From Streptomyces sp. IMTB 2501 (GTDB taxonomy: Bacteria; Actinomycetota; Actinomycetes; Streptomycetales; Streptomycetaceae): a DNA stretch of 64,000 nucleotides. A model generated the notes under the pieces. The model had not been told where the DNA came from, ran no database searches, and saw nothing but the letters and a program-made list of their open reading frames with translations. Position numbers and translations under genes: made by a program. Shown here piece by piece: positions 61,106-64,000 of the stretch; within the stretch, counting starts at the first letter, position 1; each line of letters begins with the position of its first letter. The DNA lies in NCBI RefSeq assembly GCF_001953885.1, contig NZ_MQUS01000002.1:372001-436000 (forward strand), in the 5' to 3' direction.

Positions 61106-62071
61106 TCACAGCAGTCCGAACCGGTCGGCCCAGCCGGTGAGTTCGCGCGGGGTCGTATTGCCGCCGCAGACCACGAGTCCGATCCGGGCACCGTCGCCGA
61201 TCCGGGCCACCACCTGCCGGGCCGCCGGCAGCAGACAGCCCGCGGCCGGTTCGGCCCAGACCTTGGCGTGCTCGGCGAGGTCCAGACAGCCCTGCACCGC
61301 TTCCCGGTCCGGGACCACCAGCACCTCCTCGACCAGCGCGGACACATGGTCGTACGTCAGCTGGGACACGGAGGGCGCGCTGAGCGTGGTGACCAGGGAC
61401 GACAGGGGCACCGGCACCGGTCCGCCCGCCTTCAGCGCGCCGGACATGGCCTCGGCGCCCTCGGTCTCCACGCCCCACACGCGCACCCCGGGACGCCTGG
61501 CGGCGAGGGCCGCCGCGATCCCTGCGATCAGCCCGCCGCCCCCGATGCTGACGACGACGTCCGTCAGCGCCCCGTCCTCGGCGTCTTCGGCCAGCTCCAG
61601 CCCGACCGTGCCCTGCCCGGCGATCACCAGCGGGTCGTCGAACGGGTGGACCAGGGTCAGCCCCTCGTCCCGCAACCGCGTCACCAGCTGGAACGCGCTG
61701 TCCATGCCGTCGGTCAGCCGCACCGACGCCCCCGCCTCCTCGGCGAGCGCGAGGGAACGCGCGGGCGCGGTTCGGGGCATGACCACGGTCGCCTTCACCT
61801 CAAGGGCGGCGGCCATCACCGCGAGGGCGATGCCGTGGTTGCCGCCGCTGACCGCGACCACGCCCGCCGCACGCTCGGCCTCGCTCAGCGACAGCAGCTT
61901 CGCCGTCGCCCCGCGGGCCTTGAAGGAGCCGGTGCGCTGGAGCAGTTCGAGCTTGGCGGTGACCGGGACGCCGAGCAGTGCGGTCAGGCCCGGGGCGGCC
62001 ACGGTCGGCGTCCGTACGACATGTCCGGCGATCCGTTCCGCCGCGGCTTCGATCTCCTTGATGCCGATCAA
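61106..62071 (-). CDS. Threonine/serine dehydratase-like PLP enzyme
   Basis: The 321-aa fold-type II PLP enzyme begins IGIKEIEAAAERIAGHVVRT. The PLP Lys lies in LELLQRTGSFKARGATAKLL, the phosphate-binding glycine loop in VSIGGGGLIAGIAAAL, and SGGNHG follows the Lys helix. There is no regulatory ACT domain, so it is the short catabolic type. It would deaminate threonine or serine, or act as a racemase. TTG 62071 is chosen because GGTGGAG lies six bases upstream and the family starts there; a longer frame to 62146 lacks similarity. Confidence 0.83.
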   Translation of the reverse strand: MIGIKEIEAAAERIAGHVVRTPTVAAPGLTALLGVPVTAKLELLQRTGSFKARGATAKLLSLSEAERAAGVVAVSGGNHGIALAVMAAALEVKATVVMPRTAPARSLALAEEAGASVRLTDGMDSAFQLVTRLRDEGLTLVHPFDDPLVIAGQGTVGLELAEDAEDGALTDVVVSIGGGGLIAGIAAALAARRPGVRVWGVETEGAEAMSGALKAGGPVPVPLSSLVTTLSAPSVSQLTYDHVSALVEEVLVVPDREAVQGCLDLAEHAKVWAEPAAGCLLPAARQVVARIGDGARIGLVVCGGNTTPRELTGWADRFGLL

Positions 62072-62173
62072 GGTGCTCCACCCTTCCGGCGCGGGGGTGT
62101 GGGCCGCGCCGATCGCACCCTGGCCCGCGCGGACGGCCGGGGTCAACTCGGTTTCACCGGTGACCGCGTGTGG

Positions 62174-63193
62174 TCACAGCTCCCGGTCCACCAGATGGTC
62201 CAGCAGCCGGCGCAGGTCCCCGGCCGCGCCTGCGGCCAGCGGCGCCCGCGCGAGCAGCTCCCGGGCGGCGGCCGTGTGCGCCCGGGCCTCGGCCAGCGCC
62301 GCCGTACGGCCGCCCGCCGCCTCGATCAGCACGGCGGCCTCCGCGGCCCGCCCCGGCGTGTCGAGCAGCTCGGGCAGCCCATGGGCCTTCGGGGAGCCGA
62401 GTGCGGCCAGCACGGGGTACGTCTTCTTGCGCTCGCGCAGATCGCCGCCCACGGGCTTGCCGGTGACCGCCGGGTCGCCCCACAGGCCCAGCACGTCGTC
62501 GACCAGCTGGAAGGCGACGCCGAGATGCCGTCCGGCCCGGTCCAGCGCGCCGGCCGTGGTCTCGTCGGCCCCGCCGAGCACGGCGCCCAGCGCGGCGGCA
62601 CAGCCCAGCAGCGCGCCCGTCTTGCCCTCCGCCATCGCCCGGTACTCGCCCGGTGTCACCCGCTCCGGGCCGGTGCACGGCCGGGTGGCGAACAGCAGGT
62701 CGTCGGCCTGCCCTCGCACCAGATCGGCGAGCGCCGCGGACAGCAGCCGTACGGCGTCGGCCCCCTGCGGCACGGTGGCGAGGGTCTCCACCGCCAGCGC
62801 GAACAGGGCGTCACCGGCGAGCACCGCCGGGCCCGTGCCGTACGCCTTCCACACTGCGGGGCGCCGGCGCCGGGTCGGGTCGCCGTCCATGATGTCGTCG
62901 TGCAGCAGCGAGAAGGCATGCACCAGTTCCACCGCCACCGCCGCCGGGACACCGGCCCGCCCGTCGGCGCCCGCCGCCTCGGCGCCGAGCACCGCCAGCG
63001 CCTGCCGTACGCCCTTGCCGCCGGGCGCGGCGGCGGGCGCCCCGCCGACCTCGCACCAGCCGAAGGAGTACGCAGCCATCTCGGCCACCCACGGATGCAG
63101 CCGGCCCACCGCCTCCCGCAGCGCGGGCCGCACCAAGTCCCGGCATCTGGCGAGGACTTCGGGCGCCGACGGCGGGGCCTGTGTCGCGGTCAT
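62174..63193 (-). CDS. Polyprenyl diphosphate synthase
   Basis: The 339-aa isoprenyl synthase has the first Asp-rich motif in VHAFSLLHDDIMDGDPTRRR-RP and the second in FQLVDDVLGLWGDPAVTGKP, with GDLRERKKTYPVLAAL after it. It condenses isopentenyl diphosphate with an allylic diphosphate. Side chains before the first motif (H and A-F-S-L) do not clearly fix the product length (geranyl, farnesyl or geranylgeranyl). Its start overlaps the upstream TPR gene (ATGA). Confidence 0.88.
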   Translation of the reverse strand: MTATQAPPSAPEVLARCRDLVRPALREAVGRLHPWVAEMAAYSFGWCEVGGAPAAAPGGKGVRQALAVLGAEAAGADGRAGVPAAVAVELVHAFSLLHDDIMDGDPTRRRRPAVWKAYGTGPAVLAGDALFALAVETLATVPQGADAVRLLSAALADLVRGQADDLLFATRPCTGPERVTPGEYRAMAEGKTGALLGCAAALGAVLGGADETTAGALDRAGRHLGVAFQLVDDVLGLWGDPAVTGKPVGGDLRERKKTYPVLAALGSPKAHGLPELLDTPGRAAEAAVLIEAAGGRTAALAEARAHTAAARELLARAPLAAGAAGDLRRLLDHLVDREL

Positions 63194-64000
63194 CGGGCCA
63201 CCGCCGCAACCAGGCCGAACTCCTCCTGGGCCCGGGCCACCATCTCCCGGGCGTGCTTCAGTCCGCTCCGCTCCAACGTCCGTGCCAGGTCGGCGAGTTC
63301 GTCCGCCGTCTCCACGCGGTCCCGGCCCAGCTGCGCCAGCGACTTCGCCAGGCCCAGCCGGGCCAGCGCCTCGCCGCGCGGCTCGCTCATCGCGCGGAAC
63401 TCCTGCAGCGCGAGCTGGTACAGGTCCCGCGCCTCGGCATAACGCCCGGCGCGGTACAGGACGTTGCCGCGCATCTTGTGGTTGTAGGCGAGCGCGCTGG
63501 AGAGGTTCATCGTGCGGCAGCCGGCCTCCGCCCGGGACAGCAGTTCCAGCGCCCCCTCGGTGTCCTTGTCGCGCACCGAGAGGATGTCGGCGAGCCCGCG
63601 CAGCGCCCAGGCGTGCCCGCGCCGGTCCTCCGCCCGCTCGGCTATCTCCGCCGCCTCCTCGAACAGTGCGTACGCCCGGTCGTGGTCGCCGGTGTTGCGG
63701 TGCATCTGCGCGATGCCCTCCAGCGCCCACACGGTGTGCCGGGCCTCACCGCGCCTGCGTGCCTCGGCCAGCAGCTGCTCGTGCAGCCGGCCGACCGCCG
63801 CGTAGTCGCCCTGGATCCGGCCGGTCTCCGCGAGGCCGGCCAGCGAGTAGCCGCGGACGACGACGTCCCCGCCGCGCTCGCCGAGCTCGGCCGCTAGCCC
63901 CAGCAGCCGCCAGGCCAGCGGGAAGGCCCCGCGCTGCCGGGCGAGGGTGCCGCCGCTCCACAGGGCCCATGCCATCGCCGCGGTGTCGCCGGCCGCGCGG
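63190..64000 (-). CDS. Tetratricopeptide-repeat protein (partial, runs off the window)
   Basis: The visible ~270 residues are the C-terminal part of a protein; the frame is open to the window edge. It has helical TPR-type pairs of about 40 residues: RLLGLAAELGERGGDVVVRG-YSLAGLAE, TVWALEGIAQMHRNTGDHDR-AYALFEEAAEIAE, KMRGNVLYRAGRYAEARDLY-QLALQEFRAM. This resembles the C-terminal part of large transcriptional regulators of Streptomyces, but the DNA-binding end is outside the window. Translation is coupled to the polyprenyl synthase. Confidence 0.75.
   Translation of the reverse strand, partial: RAAGDTAAMAWALWSGGTLARQRGAFPLAWRLLGLAAELGERGGDVVVRGYSLAGLAETGRIQGDYAAVGRLHEQLLAEARRRGEARHTVWALEGIAQMHRNTGDHDRAYALFEEAAEIAERAEDRRGHAWALRGLADILSVRDKDTEGALELLSRAEAGCRTMNLSSALAYNHKMRGNVLYRAGRYAEARDLYQLALQEFRAMSEPRGEALARLGLAKSLAQLGRDRVETADELADLARTLERSGLKHAREMVARAQEEFGLVAAVAR

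Overview
The window is very GC-rich and reads as chromosomal DNA of a Streptomyces or a close relative. The evidence is strongly G/C-ending codons, a melC1-melC2 tyrosinase pair, an SsgA-like sporulation protein, a SigB/F-type sigma factor beside an anti-sigma kinase, a 2-methylisoborneol (MIB) type terpene operon with a cyclic-nucleotide-domain encapsulin, a streptophobe-like membrane protein, several apparently leaderless genes, and an in-frame TTA (bldA) codon. I saw no rRNA, tRNA, CRISPR, phage genes or transposase.

Layout. 1-4.35 kb: GNAT acetyltransferase, a secreted two-repeat protein, an ArsR-SRPBCC fusion regulator, an SPW membrane protein, a 58-aa small protein and a decayed LysR gene. 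4.4-9.2 kb: a damaged organosulfur (alkanesulfonate/dimethylsulfone) locus. It has a cysteine-containing leader peptide, a chimeric sfnG::FMN-reductase remnant, an SfnB-like acyl-CoA dehydrogenase that has lost its stop, an intact SsuD-like monooxygenase and a second acyl-CoA dehydrogenase-like gene. 9.3-12.4 kb: a DGPF/YCII protein with its ECF42-type sigma factor, then an aldehyde dehydrogenase.

12.5-21.8 kb is the most unusual part. It is a tightly coupled four-gene operon: a 272-aa protein of unknown family (a possible gasdermin-like effector), a CHAT caspase-like protease fused to an NTPase module, a 1693-aa protein with an NTPase, a helical-repeat region and a CHAT-like C-terminus lacking the catalytic residues, and an HExxHH metalloprotease. 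The layout resembles protease-driven conflict or programmed-death systems. The CHAT gene carries a TTA codon, which would tie its translation to bldA and development.

21.9-33.6 kb holds metabolic and regulatory genes: aldo/keto reductases, a BlaI-M56 peptidase pair, adenosine deaminase, carotenoid oxygenase, LysR, SDR and AraC genes. 33.9-43.5 kb is a signalling block: a double-FHA ABC transporter, an SH3-like protein, a Ser/Thr kinase, a streptophobe-like protein, a DUF6777 lipoprotein-like protein, an anti-sigma ATPase, a sigma factor and an XRE regulator. 43.5-51.9 kb has an epoxide hydrolase, VOC proteins, an APH-type kinase, the encapsulin / terpene cyclase / GPP methyltransferase operon, and RNase HI. 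The 3' ends of gene pairs here carry two copies of an 18-bp inverted-repeat element. 51.9-64 kb has melC2-melC1, a lipase, an MFS exporter with its TetR regulator and a doubled operator, an aldo/keto reductase, an SsgA-like protein, a membrane-anchored pseudokinase, a threonine dehydratase-like enzyme, a polyprenyl synthase and the end of a TPR gene cut by the window edge.

All assignments come from reading protein sequences by eye. Family names are reliable where motifs are quoted. Substrates and pathway roles are inferences unless stated.
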